Notes under the pieces: model-generated | Seen by the model: the letters and a program-made list of their open reading frames with translations, nothing else | The model's database searches: none | Told to the model about the DNA's origin: nothing | Source: Stieleria marina | GTDB taxonomy: Bacteria > Planctomycetota > Planctomycetia > Pirellulales > Pirellulaceae | DNA length: 64,000 nt | Direction of reading: 5' to 3' | NCBI GenBank assembly: GCA_007741555.1 | Contig: CP036526.1 | Location: forward strand, 3,596,001-3,660,000 | Translations under genes and position numbers: made by a program | Part shown: in pieces, positions 34,477 through 42,530 of the stretch | Layout of the letters: each line of letters opens with the position of its first letter | Numbering within the stretch: position 1 is the first letter of the stretch

Positions 34477-34780
34477 GGGTATGTCTGTTATGACCTTGAA
34501 GGATGAGATTGACGAGCGGCTAGCCGCCATACGGTATGCGCATGAAAAAGCCAAGACGCTGACAAAGGAACTTGGCGAGACTGTTCGATGGCGGGAGTGC
34601 TTGCCGCTATCGTTCGTCAAGACAGTCGTTGTCGTTAATTCAAATGGTGACGAAGTTCCCCGAAGTCAAAGCAGCAACGGGGATTCGATCGCCGATATTA
34701 AAAAGCAGATGGAGCGACGTGCTAAAATCATCACCGCAGCCAAAAAGATTGCAGACGAATGTGATTTGAACATAGATTGA
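34475..34780 (+). CDS. Small unknown protein of the cargo region
   Basis: About 96-101 residues, depending on which of three in-frame ATGs (34475, 34481, 34490) is used. The core MTLKDEIDERLAAIRYAHEKAKTLTKELGETVRW is a helical segment; the end (KQMERRAKIITAAKKIADECDLNID) is also helical. It is divergent from the frameshifted gene and shares its start region. Function unknown. Confidence 0.6.
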   Translation: MGMSVMTLKDEIDERLAAIRYAHEKAKTLTKELGETVRWRECLPLSFVKTVVVVNSNGDEVPRSQSSNGDSIADIKKQMERRAKIITAAKKIADECDLNID

Positions 34781-34997
34781 CGTGACCTATTGCCAGTCGG
34801 TTTTTTGCCACACAAAGAGATAACCATTTACGAAGCCGTGCAATTTGGTGACGATGGCCAGATAAGGCAGGCCCATCACATGGAGTCAACCAAAAAGTCT
34901 TGACTGAAGGTGCAATGAATGCCGGAGGTTTCATTCACGGGGTTGTGTTCATAAGTCGCTATGATTTTAGTTAGTCGTCGGTGCGCCGACCGTTAGA

Positions 34998-35037
34998 CCC
35001 CGACGCGGTACTGCCCCATCGTGTCGGGGGCGTTTTT
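34998..35037 (+). terminator. Intrinsic terminator in the cargo region
   Basis: CCCCGAC pairs with GTCGGGG (with GCG/CGT extension) and is followed by GCGTTTTTG. It closes the unit of the preceding small gene. Confidence 0.65.
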
Positions 35038-35064
35038 GTTCGATGGGCTGCGCAGGGATTATCA

Positions 35065-35676
35065 ATGGGACTTTTCGATCTATTTCGCGCAAAGGCAAGA
35101 GTGACTAAGAAGGTGCCAACGAAGTCGAAAACGGTGCCGTTGCAGCCAAGAGATAGGCCCACCAAGAAGCAACTGGACTACGCAAAGCTCTGCGGCGTCG
35201 CCGTTCGTCCGGGGATGAATCGTTCAGCGGTTTCTAGTGCAATTGATGCTGCGTTCAAGGCTGATCCCAAACTTGGGTTTAAGGCTGCCGCCCGAAAGAA
35301 ACGAGACGACACGAAGCACGCAGGACAATACGCCGAACGAGATAAGCTGCTTAAAAAGTGGAATCAGTTCGCGGACGGTCCCGAATATATGCTTGCCATT
35401 TACGAGAAGGGCAAGAATGTTGTTGTCGATGTACTTCGAGTAAACGAAGCAGACGAGAGCGGGAAGACAGGTGTTTCGCTTTTCTGTGAAGCACCCAAGT
35501 TGCGAAAAGACAAGCATTTGGGGGAACACTTAGAATTTGAACGAGTGGTCAAATTGAACGTGAAAAAGTTGCTGTATCACGAACCACTTCCTCGTTTTCA
35601 AGATGACCACGACACCGAGATAGATCGTTACCAAAAAGCGGTGAAGCGGGGGCTGGGAATTGCTAAAAAACTATAG
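35065..35676 (+). CDS. Unknown 203-residue basic cargo protein
   Basis: The start ATG at 35065 gives MGLFDLFRAKARVTKKVPTKSKTVPLQPRDRPTKKQLDYAKLCGVAVRPGMNRSAVSSAIDAA. The RPTKKQLDYAKLCGVAVRPGMNRSAVSSAID segment resembles a small SAP-like or BRCT-linked DNA-binding helix pair. The rest is basic and soluble. It was probably brought in with the cargo. Function unknown. Confidence 0.7.
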   Translation: MGLFDLFRAKARVTKKVPTKSKTVPLQPRDRPTKKQLDYAKLCGVAVRPGMNRSAVSSAIDAAFKADPKLGFKAAARKKRDDTKHAGQYAERDKLLKKWNQFADGPEYMLAIYEKGKNVVVDVLRVNEADESGKTGVSLFCEAPKLRKDKHLGEHLEFERVVKLNVKKLLYHEPLPRFQDDHDTEIDRYQKAVKRGLGIAKKL

Positions 35677-36061
35677 CTCAGTCAACCAGTACAACGCTCA
35701 CGCATGGAATACAGAAGGGCACGACGTGAAAAGTCGACGGCCGGTGAAGGGTTGGCTGAATCGATGGCCTTTGGTCTAGATCAAATCCATCGCCAGAAAA
35801 TCAATGATCGTGCATTCATCGATTGCCGACGCGAGCGCGGCGGTTGAGCTCGTCGATTGACAGGGGCTCCGAAGTCGGCCGCCGGTGCATCGAAGCCGAT
35901 CGCAAAACTTTGAGCAATGGGGTGCCGCAAAAAAGTACCGGTGCCTTTGTCTTCGCCTGACTACGTCGGTTCGAGTGATGCCATAGAGTGACAGCGAAAG
36001 TCGGCTTATAGTGACGCAGCCGGAATTTCAACTTCGTCAGATACGAGATATATCTTCGTCC
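35677..36061. other. Intergenic region, possible dispersed Rhodopirellula-type repeat
   Basis: About 385 bp without a convincing gene. A 71-codon minus-strand frame (36031-35816) has the look of short, repeatedly annotated planctomycete frames (TPLLKVLRSASMHRRPTSEP), which I suspect are translated dispersed repeats rather than genes. Confidence 0.35.
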
Positions 36062-38371
36062 ATGAAATCACTCGAACTACTCGCTGAAATTGTAGAAGCG
36101 ATTGAAATCCTTGGGCGGAAGATTGAGACGCTCAACTCTCTCAACCTCACCGATCTAAGCGTGAGATCAGAGGAGTTCTTTCGCGAAATCTTAAATCGAG
36201 TTCTCGACCTTGACCTCAAGAACATTAATATCGAACAGCCAAGCGCGGCGGCGATCGACCTCGGCGACGTTGAAGCTAAATTGGCGATCCAAGTCACGGC
36301 AAATGGTACCGCGAAGAAGGTAAGAGACACCGTCTCGAAGTTCGTTGAGCGGGGTCTCGCGTCACAGTATGACCGTTTGGTGATTCTACAGATCGCAAAG
36401 GAGGGTGGACGCAATATTGACGACATTTGCGATCCCCATGACCTGAAATTTGATCCAAAGTCAGACATTTGGGGAAAGAAAGAATTAGCGAGGCAAATTA
36501 GTGCCCTGCCAACTGAGGCCCTGCAGTCTCTGCACGACTATATGAAGCTGGAATTACCCTCGCTTTTCGGTGCGGTTACTTCGACCGATGCATCGCCTGA
36601 ACTGCGAGTCGATGCCAGCTACGCAGGAGGCAAGAATGGTACCTCAGCGTCGCTAACGATATTCAATAGCGGGTCACACACGCGATACTTGTCTTCGTGG
36701 TTCGTTGAATGGAGTGACAAGAGTGCGGTCTTTTCGATTAAGTGCGAATCAGGTTCGCTTCCGTATCGGCTGCAAGAACAGGACCGCTATACAATTGTCA
36801 TAAATCTTGACCGTCCGCGCCTTGAGGGCATTAGCGAGGTGGGGATTTTGGACGGCGACAATAATAGTTTCAAAGCGCCGCCCGGTCAGATCGCGATATT
36901 GAAACAAGAAGCAGAGCGACGAGCAACTCTCTATCCGCAACCGGATTCCGACAATGCCCCTGACTTCAGTGAGTGCGAAATGGAGGTTGCGGCGCGGGTC
37001 GAATTCGGTGATGACGGAAAGCAGTTATTGGTCTTTACGGTGACGAACATGTCAGACATTGCCGTTCCGATTGTCGGCGCAAACCTTGAATGGCAATACG
37101 ATCCACCCCGAAGTAGGAGAGCAGAAAATGATGCGACCACCAAGATTCGCGAAGTTCAAGAGCTTGGTGGCAGCGTAAATCTTGACTGCCGAAGTGACCT
37201 AACTTCACCAGTGGCGCCTGGCGGTGTCATCCAGTTTTATTTGCACGATTCGATGGAGCGTTTACTGCTAGAGACGCTACTTGGCGACGTCCCGGATCAG
37301 AATGTCTCATTCGTGTTCGGGGCGAAATCGGGGACGGGATGGAAAGCGACTGAAGAGGGAATTCCTGAAGCCGTTCGCGAACACGCCGAATACATCCGTG
37401 ATGGAGGACAAATCTCTGGCCGCATAAAAAGGCAGCCTCAAGAATGGATAGTAGACACGTTCGCGCAGGAGATTACCTCAGCGGATCTTGCTGACGGAAC
37501 CAACGTCATTGAGGGTACTGACTACGCTTACTCGGGCACGCGCACTACGACTTGGTACGTTCCTCGCGAATCCGAAACAATGCGAAACTGGGAGTCTCGA
37601 TGGAAAAAGATGCGTGAACACTTTGACCGTATGGCCTTTGTCACACGCCCGATTGAATGCACGATGTTACAACAGCGCATTCCTGGTTACCACCTTAATC
37701 CGCTACCAGAACTGATGAAGTTCAGCGCCGACTTCATCGGAACGGGCAGCGGACTGAGTCGTGAACCCGCGCAATTAGTTACACCCGATGGGATTCCGAT
37801 CTTTAGCGAGTTCCCAATTCGGGATGCGGTTGGAACACCCATTACCAATTCCGTGGGCGAAGGATTCGGTTGGCGATTTGGTGTTTCTCGTCAATACTTC
37901 AAGAAAGGAGGACCCAACTGGGCCGGTGAGGACCGCAAGTACCCAGGGCCTTCGGTCGAAGAACTCGCTTCCGAATGCGCGAGCCTGTTGTACGGCCTAC
38001 CGCCCGAACTCGCTGCGTCAGTTTGGCGCAACTGGCCCCAAGGTTTTGATCGCCGGAGCAATTCTTCTGAGTACTTTTGGTATGACGCGGTCTTTGAGTT
38101 GGCATGGCAAGGACAGCCTGGTGACCGGCTTTACGCCGATCGTTATGCGCCAGTCGAGAATGGGTCGATTGAACTTGTCGGCGATGGACTATTACCGCGC
38201 GTGCCGAACCTGGAATTCCTAAGCGTCCGGGTTGCGCACGAGTACGGTCACCCCGTACAAATTACATCGAAGCTGACAAACATAGTACTGGCTTCGATCG
38301 CGGCAATCGATAGGTTGCTCGATCGCGGAGCCGCCATGGTGGAGAAATATGAAAAAGAGAAAGAGGCTTGA
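36062..38371 (+). CDS. SMEK-domain protein (probable nuclease-fold, defence-like)
   Basis: About 769 residues. The N-terminal ~170 residues fit the SMEK domain: SEEFFREILNRVLDLDLKNIN, then AAAIDLGDVEAKLAIQVTANGTAKKVRDTVSKFV, whose Asp and Glu-x-Lys-like residues suggest a PD-(D/E)xK-type core, and LVILQIAKEGG. The middle is beta-rich. The C-terminal ~350 residues (from TTTWYVPRESETMRNWESRW) are unassigned. I use ATG 36062; a GTG at 36011 is possible. SMEK proteins turn up in mobile and defence loci; a role in excluding other phages is inference. Confidence 0.7.
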   Translation: MKSLELLAEIVEAIEILGRKIETLNSLNLTDLSVRSEEFFREILNRVLDLDLKNINIEQPSAAAIDLGDVEAKLAIQVTANGTAKKVRDTVSKFVERGLASQYDRLVILQIAKEGGRNIDDICDPHDLKFDPKSDIWGKKELARQISALPTEALQSLHDYMKLELPSLFGAVTSTDASPELRVDASYAGGKNGTSASLTIFNSGSHTRYLSSWFVEWSDKSAVFSIKCESGSLPYRLQEQDRYTIVINLDRPRLEGISEVGILDGDNNSFKAPPGQIAILKQEAERRATLYPQPDSDNAPDFSECEMEVAARVEFGDDGKQLLVFTVTNMSDIAVPIVGANLEWQYDPPRSRRAENDATTKIREVQELGGSVNLDCRSDLTSPVAPGGVIQFYLHDSMERLLLETLLGDVPDQNVSFVFGAKSGTGWKATEEGIPEAVREHAEYIRDGGQISGRIKRQPQEWIVDTFAQEITSADLADGTNVIEGTDYAYSGTRTTTWYVPRESETMRNWESRWKKMREHFDRMAFVTRPIECTMLQQRIPGYHLNPLPELMKFSADFIGTGSGLSREPAQLVTPDGIPIFSEFPIRDAVGTPITNSVGEGFGWRFGVSRQYFKKGGPNWAGEDRKYPGPSVEELASECASLLYGLPPELAASVWRNWPQGFDRRSNSSEYFWYDAVFELAWQGQPGDRLYADRYAPVENGSIELVGDGLLPRVPNLEFLSVRVAHEYGHPVQITSKLTNIVLASIAAIDRLLDRGAAMVEKYEKEKEA

Positions 38372-38982
38372 TCAAGTAATCGCGGCAAAGCTCCATGGCG
38401 TGGTGGATTCCTCAGCGAGTTTCAGTTCGTCGTTGGCCAACATCGTATCGCTGCTACGGTCGATGAAACTGGAGCAGGCGTGTGCTTATTGCTCCAGATG
38501 ATTCGTCCTGAGTAATAAGGGTGCACTTCAGTGTGTCGGACTGAAGCGGGGAACGAACTCTCATTGCCTCAAGCTCCGGTGCCAATAGTGCTGACCTCAA
38601 CTCATGATCCCCGTCCGTTGGCTCGCTACGCCTCTTGCTGATTGGTCGCACGATCTCCATCTGGCGATAGGAAAGAAAGCCGCCGCAAACGTTGCGTCGC
38701 CAACTGACGATAGCGGCAGACGCCAACACAGCTGCGTTGCAATTGAGGTTGTGCAGTCGCCACCGTTCCTGGAACCGCGTGTCGGGCTGATGTGGGTATG
38801 AATCATTCTGGTCCACACGAAATGCGAATTCCTGAGAAAGTTTCGTCGGCTGTAATGCGGCCCCTCGGGATTTAAGACCGTGACGCCCAAAAAGTTCCTT
38901 ATTGATGACGCCACGTCCCCTTGTCTACGCGCCTTTGTCGGCAAAACTTTAGAGGTTAGGCCAATTCCCCTAGGAGTTTCGT
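38372..38982. other. 600-bp region without a gene; candidate repeat
   Basis: Only shadow frames are visible. The minus-strand translation around 38800-38600 (CWRLPLSSVGDATFAAAFFPIARWRSCDQSARGVAS) resembles short hypothetical proteins that I recall as repeated in Rhodopirellula genomes, so this is probably a dispersed repeat. A CGGTCGATGAAACTGGAGC stretch at 38458-38476 resembles CGGTCGATGAAACG just after the terminase gene (32045). Confidence 0.4.
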
Positions 38983-39342
38983 ATGCCTCATTCACCGCCG
39001 CCGAATCCGCCGACTGTCCGCAACGCGTCGGCAAACAACCTCCACTACGCCCGCCAGCTTTTCGGCAACCGTCGAGCGCGAATCAACGGCCGCCGGCCTG
39101 CGAACGGTCACCGCTGTTCAGCGTGCAACCGAAGACCGCCGAGCAACGAGTTGTGCGAGATCGTCATCGACCCGGCGAAGAATCTGACCGCGATGGTCGG
39201 GATCGGCCGCTGCCATTATGCGTATCTTCGGTCGGGCCTCGAACAGCTTCTGCACGCCGAACTGGCCGGCACTCATCCCCACAAGCGGCAGCGGATCCGC
39301 CGGCTGAGAAGAATGATCCGTGAACTGCCGAGGAATCTGTAA
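38983..39342 (+). CDS. Small basic protein with Cys pairs
   Basis: A 119-residue very basic protein. After a Pro-rich start it has HRCSACNRRPPSNELCEIVIDPAKNLTAMVGIGRCHYAYL, a possible CxxC zinc site, then a basic helical tail (HKRQRIRRLRRMIREL). AGGAG lies 6 bases before the ATG. No family recognised; a nucleic-acid-binding protein is likely. Confidence 0.6.
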   Translation: MPHSPPPNPPTVRNASANNLHYARQLFGNRRARINGRRPANGHRCSACNRRPPSNELCEIVIDPAKNLTAMVGIGRCHYAYLRSGLEQLLHAELAGTHPHKRQRIRRLRRMIRELPRNL

Positions 39343-39378
39343 CAGCCGGTGCACCATCACGGACGAACGCCGCCCCCC

Positions 39379-39927
39379 CTACCGCCTCTCCGGCCAGATC
39401 GCCATGGCCTGAGCGATGTCGTCAGTATATGCGCGCATGGCACTGTCCATGTCTTCCTTGCTCGGGGGATCAACTCGCTTGATCACCTTGAATTCGGGGA
39501 GGAGAAATTCGAGGTACTTCCACCGCGCCTTCTTCTGCCGCCAGTACTCCTCGCAGAACTCGGCGAGAGCTGGCCGGTTGGACAGATGGTGCATCCCCCG
39601 CTTGACAATCGCCATGACGGTTGGGGTAGCGGACGGGCACTCGAGCTCGTAATAGAAAATTTCGGGGACCGCTTCCTTCCGCTCGCGGAACGGCCCCTCG
39701 GTTTGCGGGACTATGAAAGCGCCACACTGAGCGATGGACTCGCATGCGTAGTAGGCGGTCATCCGCGACTGCTCGTTGGGAAGACGGTGCCATTCGAGAC
39801 AAGCTTCCATCTCCGCCCAAGGAATGTTGTCCTTGATCCGGTCGATGTGCCCACTTGAAAGCCTGGACCGCTTCGGGCGGATCTCGCCGTCTGGCAGCTT
39901 ATAGATGCTCGCGGTGTAAAGCGACAC
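39379..39927 (-). CDS. Unknown 182-residue protein
   Basis: The start is a GTG at 39927 behind GGAGAGTTGAC. The product (MSLYTASIYKLPDGEIRPKRSRLSSGHIDRIKDN) is soluble with no membrane segment. The end (FKVIKRVDPPSKEDMDSAMRAYTDDIAQAMAIWPERR) is helical. No family recognised. It is opposite in strand to the phage late genes, which supports a cargo origin. Confidence 0.65.
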   Translation of the reverse strand: MSLYTASIYKLPDGEIRPKRSRLSSGHIDRIKDNIPWAEMEACLEWHRLPNEQSRMTAYYACESIAQCGAFIVPQTEGPFRERKEAVPEIFYYELECPSATPTVMAIVKRGMHHLSNRPALAEFCEEYWRQKKARWKYLEFLLPEFKVIKRVDPPSKEDMDSAMRAYTDDIAQAMAIWPERR

Positions 39928-40268
39928 GTCAACTCTCCTGGTTCTGAAATGCAGTCTGCGTGCGTACTGTGTTCACCAGCCACGGCACTCCCGCCGCGAA
40001 CCGATTCTGCTCCAACGTCGACACGTGCATGGTTCGTCCCCCGTGAACCGGAAGGTTCAATCTAACGGGCGATGACCATTCGGATCATTCTACTCCAGCC
40101 AGCTTCGGTCACATCGACCGAGATGTCAGCCGAGCGTGCTCAGGAAGGCGTGTCCTCAGCGAGAAGTTGACCCACGAACTATTGTGTTTGCCTGCACCGG
40201 CGGCCGACTTCGGTGCCACCACTTTCGCTCCACCGGTCGACGAAATCGAAGCTAGTTTGCGAGGCGTC
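39928..40268. other. Intergenic region with nothing visible
   Basis: About 340 bp between two minus-strand genes. No credible reading frame, hairpin or repeat found; presumably it holds the promoter of the 39379-39927 gene. Confidence 0.5.
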
Positions 40269-40568
40269 CTACATTTGCGTCTCGGCAACGCTATCAATCT
40301 TGTCCTGCATCGACTGCTCGCGATCCGTGCGAGTTCCGACTTTGATGCTGGTGGTGATTCGCGGCGCGCCCATCGCGTGAACACGTTCGTGGCAACGCTT
40401 GACTGCTGCAAACACCTCGTCCCAATCACCTTCGATATTCGTCCCGTATGCATGGACTTGGTGATTCAGTCCCGCTTCCTGCAAGACTTTTTGACACTCA
40501 ACGACGTACTTGCCCACGGAGACACCAACGCCCATCGGCACGACGCACAAATCTATGATCACGTTCAT
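40269..40568 (-). CDS. MTH1187/YqgV-type thiamine-binding family protein
   Basis: A 99-residue protein of the small thiamine-binding family (DUF77). The start at 40568 gives MNVIIDLCVVPMGVGVSVGKYVVECQKVLQEAGL, then YGTNIEGDWDEVFAAVKRCHERVHAMGAPRITTSIKVGTRTD, all family-typical. Homologues bind thiamine or its pyrimidine part. It is a normal cellular gene, out of place between phage terminase and portal genes, so it is cargo. Confidence 0.85.
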   Translation of the reverse strand: MNVIIDLCVVPMGVGVSVGKYVVECQKVLQEAGLNHQVHAYGTNIEGDWDEVFAAVKRCHERVHAMGAPRITTSIKVGTRTDREQSMQDKIDSVAETQM

Positions 40569-40697
40569 CTCAAGAGTTTCCCTCACGTTTCGGTCAAGTT
40601 TGGTTCGCCTTGCCAAAGCCTAATCTTTTGCGAGGAAAAAAGCAGCGGCGTGGCCTGGCGGTAATTCAAAACTGAAAAGAAACAACCCCGTCTTTGA

Positions 40698-40743
40698 TTT
40701 TCTGGTTCACGTGCAGGTCGCTTCGCCTAAGTAACCCTGAGAG
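40698..40743 (+). promoter_or_regulatory. 46-bp phage element, copy C (putative late promoter)
   Basis: TTTTCTGGT, 19 variable bases, CCTAAGTAACCC and TGAGAG, 32 bp before the first gene of the structural operon. Right-hand block identical to copy B. Confidence 0.65.
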
Positions 40744-40775
40744 AGACAATTGTTTCACCTCATTGTTACGACGAA

Positions 40776-40973
40776 ATGCCAGACGACCTCAAACACGAGA
40801 TTCGCGAGAACGCTGTCGGCCCTGCAAAGGCGTCTGGGGATGCCGGATCGGTGGAACAGCACAAGCTGACCGATCAGATCGCTGCGGACAAGCATCTCGC
40901 TGGCAAGGACGCGGTTCGGAAGCCGAATCGCGGGCTGCGGTTTAACAAGATCGTGCCGCCTTCGGCTGGCTAA
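40776..40973 (+). CDS. Small head-assembly-type protein before the portal
   Basis: A 65-residue protein (LKHEIRENAVGPAKASGDAGSVEQHKLTDQIAADKHLAGKDAVRKPNRGLRFNKIVPP). The QHxLxxQIAADKxLAxK and RGLxxxKIVPP pattern matches small phage proteins that sit between terminase and portal in lambda-like head operons, where gpW lies. It probably serves in head completion. Confidence 0.75.
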   Translation: MPDDLKHEIRENAVGPAKASGDAGSVEQHKLTDQIAADKHLAGKDAVRKPNRGLRFNKIVPPSAG

Positions 40974-41036
40974 TCTTTCTTTCGTTTTGCAATCGCGCAT
41001 AGGTCTGCCGGGGACGGCAATAGGAAACCAACACGG

Positions 41037-42530
41037 ATGTTGAAGATGTTGTCAGGGATTATCGAGCAAGCATGGCGCGGCGGAGCTTCCCACTCCTCAT
41101 CCTCGCCGGGACGCTCACCCCGGCAGCCCTTCTTTTCGCGACTTCGTGCGAAGTACGACGCCGCGAATACGACGCTCGACAACATGAAACATTGGTCACA
41201 TGCCGATGGTTTGTCGTCCGCCGCCGCGAATAGCCCGGATGTGCGGCGTACGCTTCGCAATCGTTCGCGATACGAGGTCGCCAACAACAGCTACGCTCGC
41301 GGGATCACGTTGACGCTGGCGAATGACGTGGTTGGCACCGGGCCGCGTTTGCAAATGCTGACGCCAGATGATGCCGCGAATCGTTTCGTTGAAGCGGAAT
41401 TCTTTGCTTGGGCGGAAGCGGTCGGCTTGGCGGAAAAGCTCCGGACGATGCGGCTGGCTCGCGTTTCGGACGGTGAATCGTTTGGTTTACTGACCAGCAA
41501 CGAACGAGTTGACTCCACCGTGAAGCTCGACGTGCGATTGATCGAGGCGGACCAAGTTGCCTCGCCGACGCTGGTTGCGGACCGCTCTCGATACATCGAC
41601 GGCATTCAGTTTGATGCCGACGGAAACCCGCTCAGCTACGACGTCCTGCGTGAGCATCCTGGTGATGTGAACTTCACGATCGACGAAGAATTCGACACGG
41701 TACCGGCCGCCGCGGTGTTGCACTACTTTCGCTGCGATCGACCAGGTCAGATTCGCGGCATTCCCGACATCACTCCGGCACTGCCTTTATTCGCACAACT
41801 GCGTCGATTCACATTGGCGGTGCTTGCCGCCGCCGAAACTGCCGCCGAGTTCGCTGGCATCCTATACACCGACGCCCCGGCAAATGGTGAAGCCGACTCC
41901 GCCGAACCATTCGAGCCGATCGAACTTGAGAAGCGAATGCTGCTCACGATGCCAGGCGGCTGGAAGATGGCTCAAATGAAATCGGAGCAGCCTTCGACAA
42001 CGTATGCCGAGTTCAAGAAGGAAATCCTTAACGAGATCGCCCGTTGTTTGAACATGCCGTTCAATGTCGCTGCTGGGAATTCCTCGGGCTACAACTACGC
42101 CAGTGGGCGTCTCGATCACCAAACCTACTTCAAGTCGATCCGCGTTGAGCAGACACAAATTGCTCGCGTCGTATTAGATCGCGTTCTGACCGCTTGGCTT
42201 CGCGAAGCCATTCTCATCGAGGGCTATCTGCCCAACTCGCTTCGCACGCTCAACTCAACCTTCGAGCACCAATGGTTCTGGGACGGACACGAACACGTCG
42301 ATCCCGCCAAAGAAGCCAATGCCCAGAAAATCCGTCTCGCCAATCATACGAGCACTCTGGCCATCGAATTTGCGCGGCAGGGGCGTGATTGGGAGACGGA
42401 ACTCAAACAGCGTGCCAAAGAACTGTCGCTGATGCGTGAGCTTGGTCTGTCGGCCAGCGATGAATCGGAAACTCAACCCTCAACCAAGGTCACGGAAGAC
42501 AATGCCGAAGACAATGCCCGCGCCGCTTGA
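41037..42530 (+). CDS. Phage portal protein (lambda gpB family)
   Basis: A 497-residue portal. Family markers are RNRSRYEVANNSYARGITLTLANDVVGTGPRLQML near residue 80, MRLARVSDGESF near 140, ADQVASP, VLHYFRCDRPGQIRGIPDITPALPLFAQLRRFTLAVLAAAETAAEFAGI near 230, and YAEFKKEILNEIARCLNMPFNVAAGNSSGYNYASGRLDHQ near 320. Twelve copies form the DNA gate of the capsid. The last 29 bases overlap the next gene. Confidence 0.95.
   Translation: MLKMLSGIIEQAWRGGASHSSSSPGRSPRQPFFSRLRAKYDAANTTLDNMKHWSHADGLSSAAANSPDVRRTLRNRSRYEVANNSYARGITLTLANDVVGTGPRLQMLTPDDAANRFVEAEFFAWAEAVGLAEKLRTMRLARVSDGESFGLLTSNERVDSTVKLDVRLIEADQVASPTLVADRSRYIDGIQFDADGNPLSYDVLREHPGDVNFTIDEEFDTVPAAAVLHYFRCDRPGQIRGIPDITPALPLFAQLRRFTLAVLAAAETAAEFAGILYTDAPANGEADSAEPFEPIELEKRMLLTMPGGWKMAQMKSEQPSTTYAEFKKEILNEIARCLNMPFNVAAGNSSGYNYASGRLDHQTYFKSIRVEQTQIARVVLDRVLTAWLREAILIEGYLPNSLRTLNSTFEHQWFWDGHEHVDPAKEANAQKIRLANHTSTLAIEFARQGRDWETELKQRAKELSLMRELGLSASDESETQPSTKVTEDNAEDNARAA

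Noticed and set aside
38454-39034. Two overlapping minus-strand frames in the cargo gap
   Set aside because: They look like translated repeat DNA (Arg/Ser-rich, no domain) and overlap each other; treated as repeat, not as genes.
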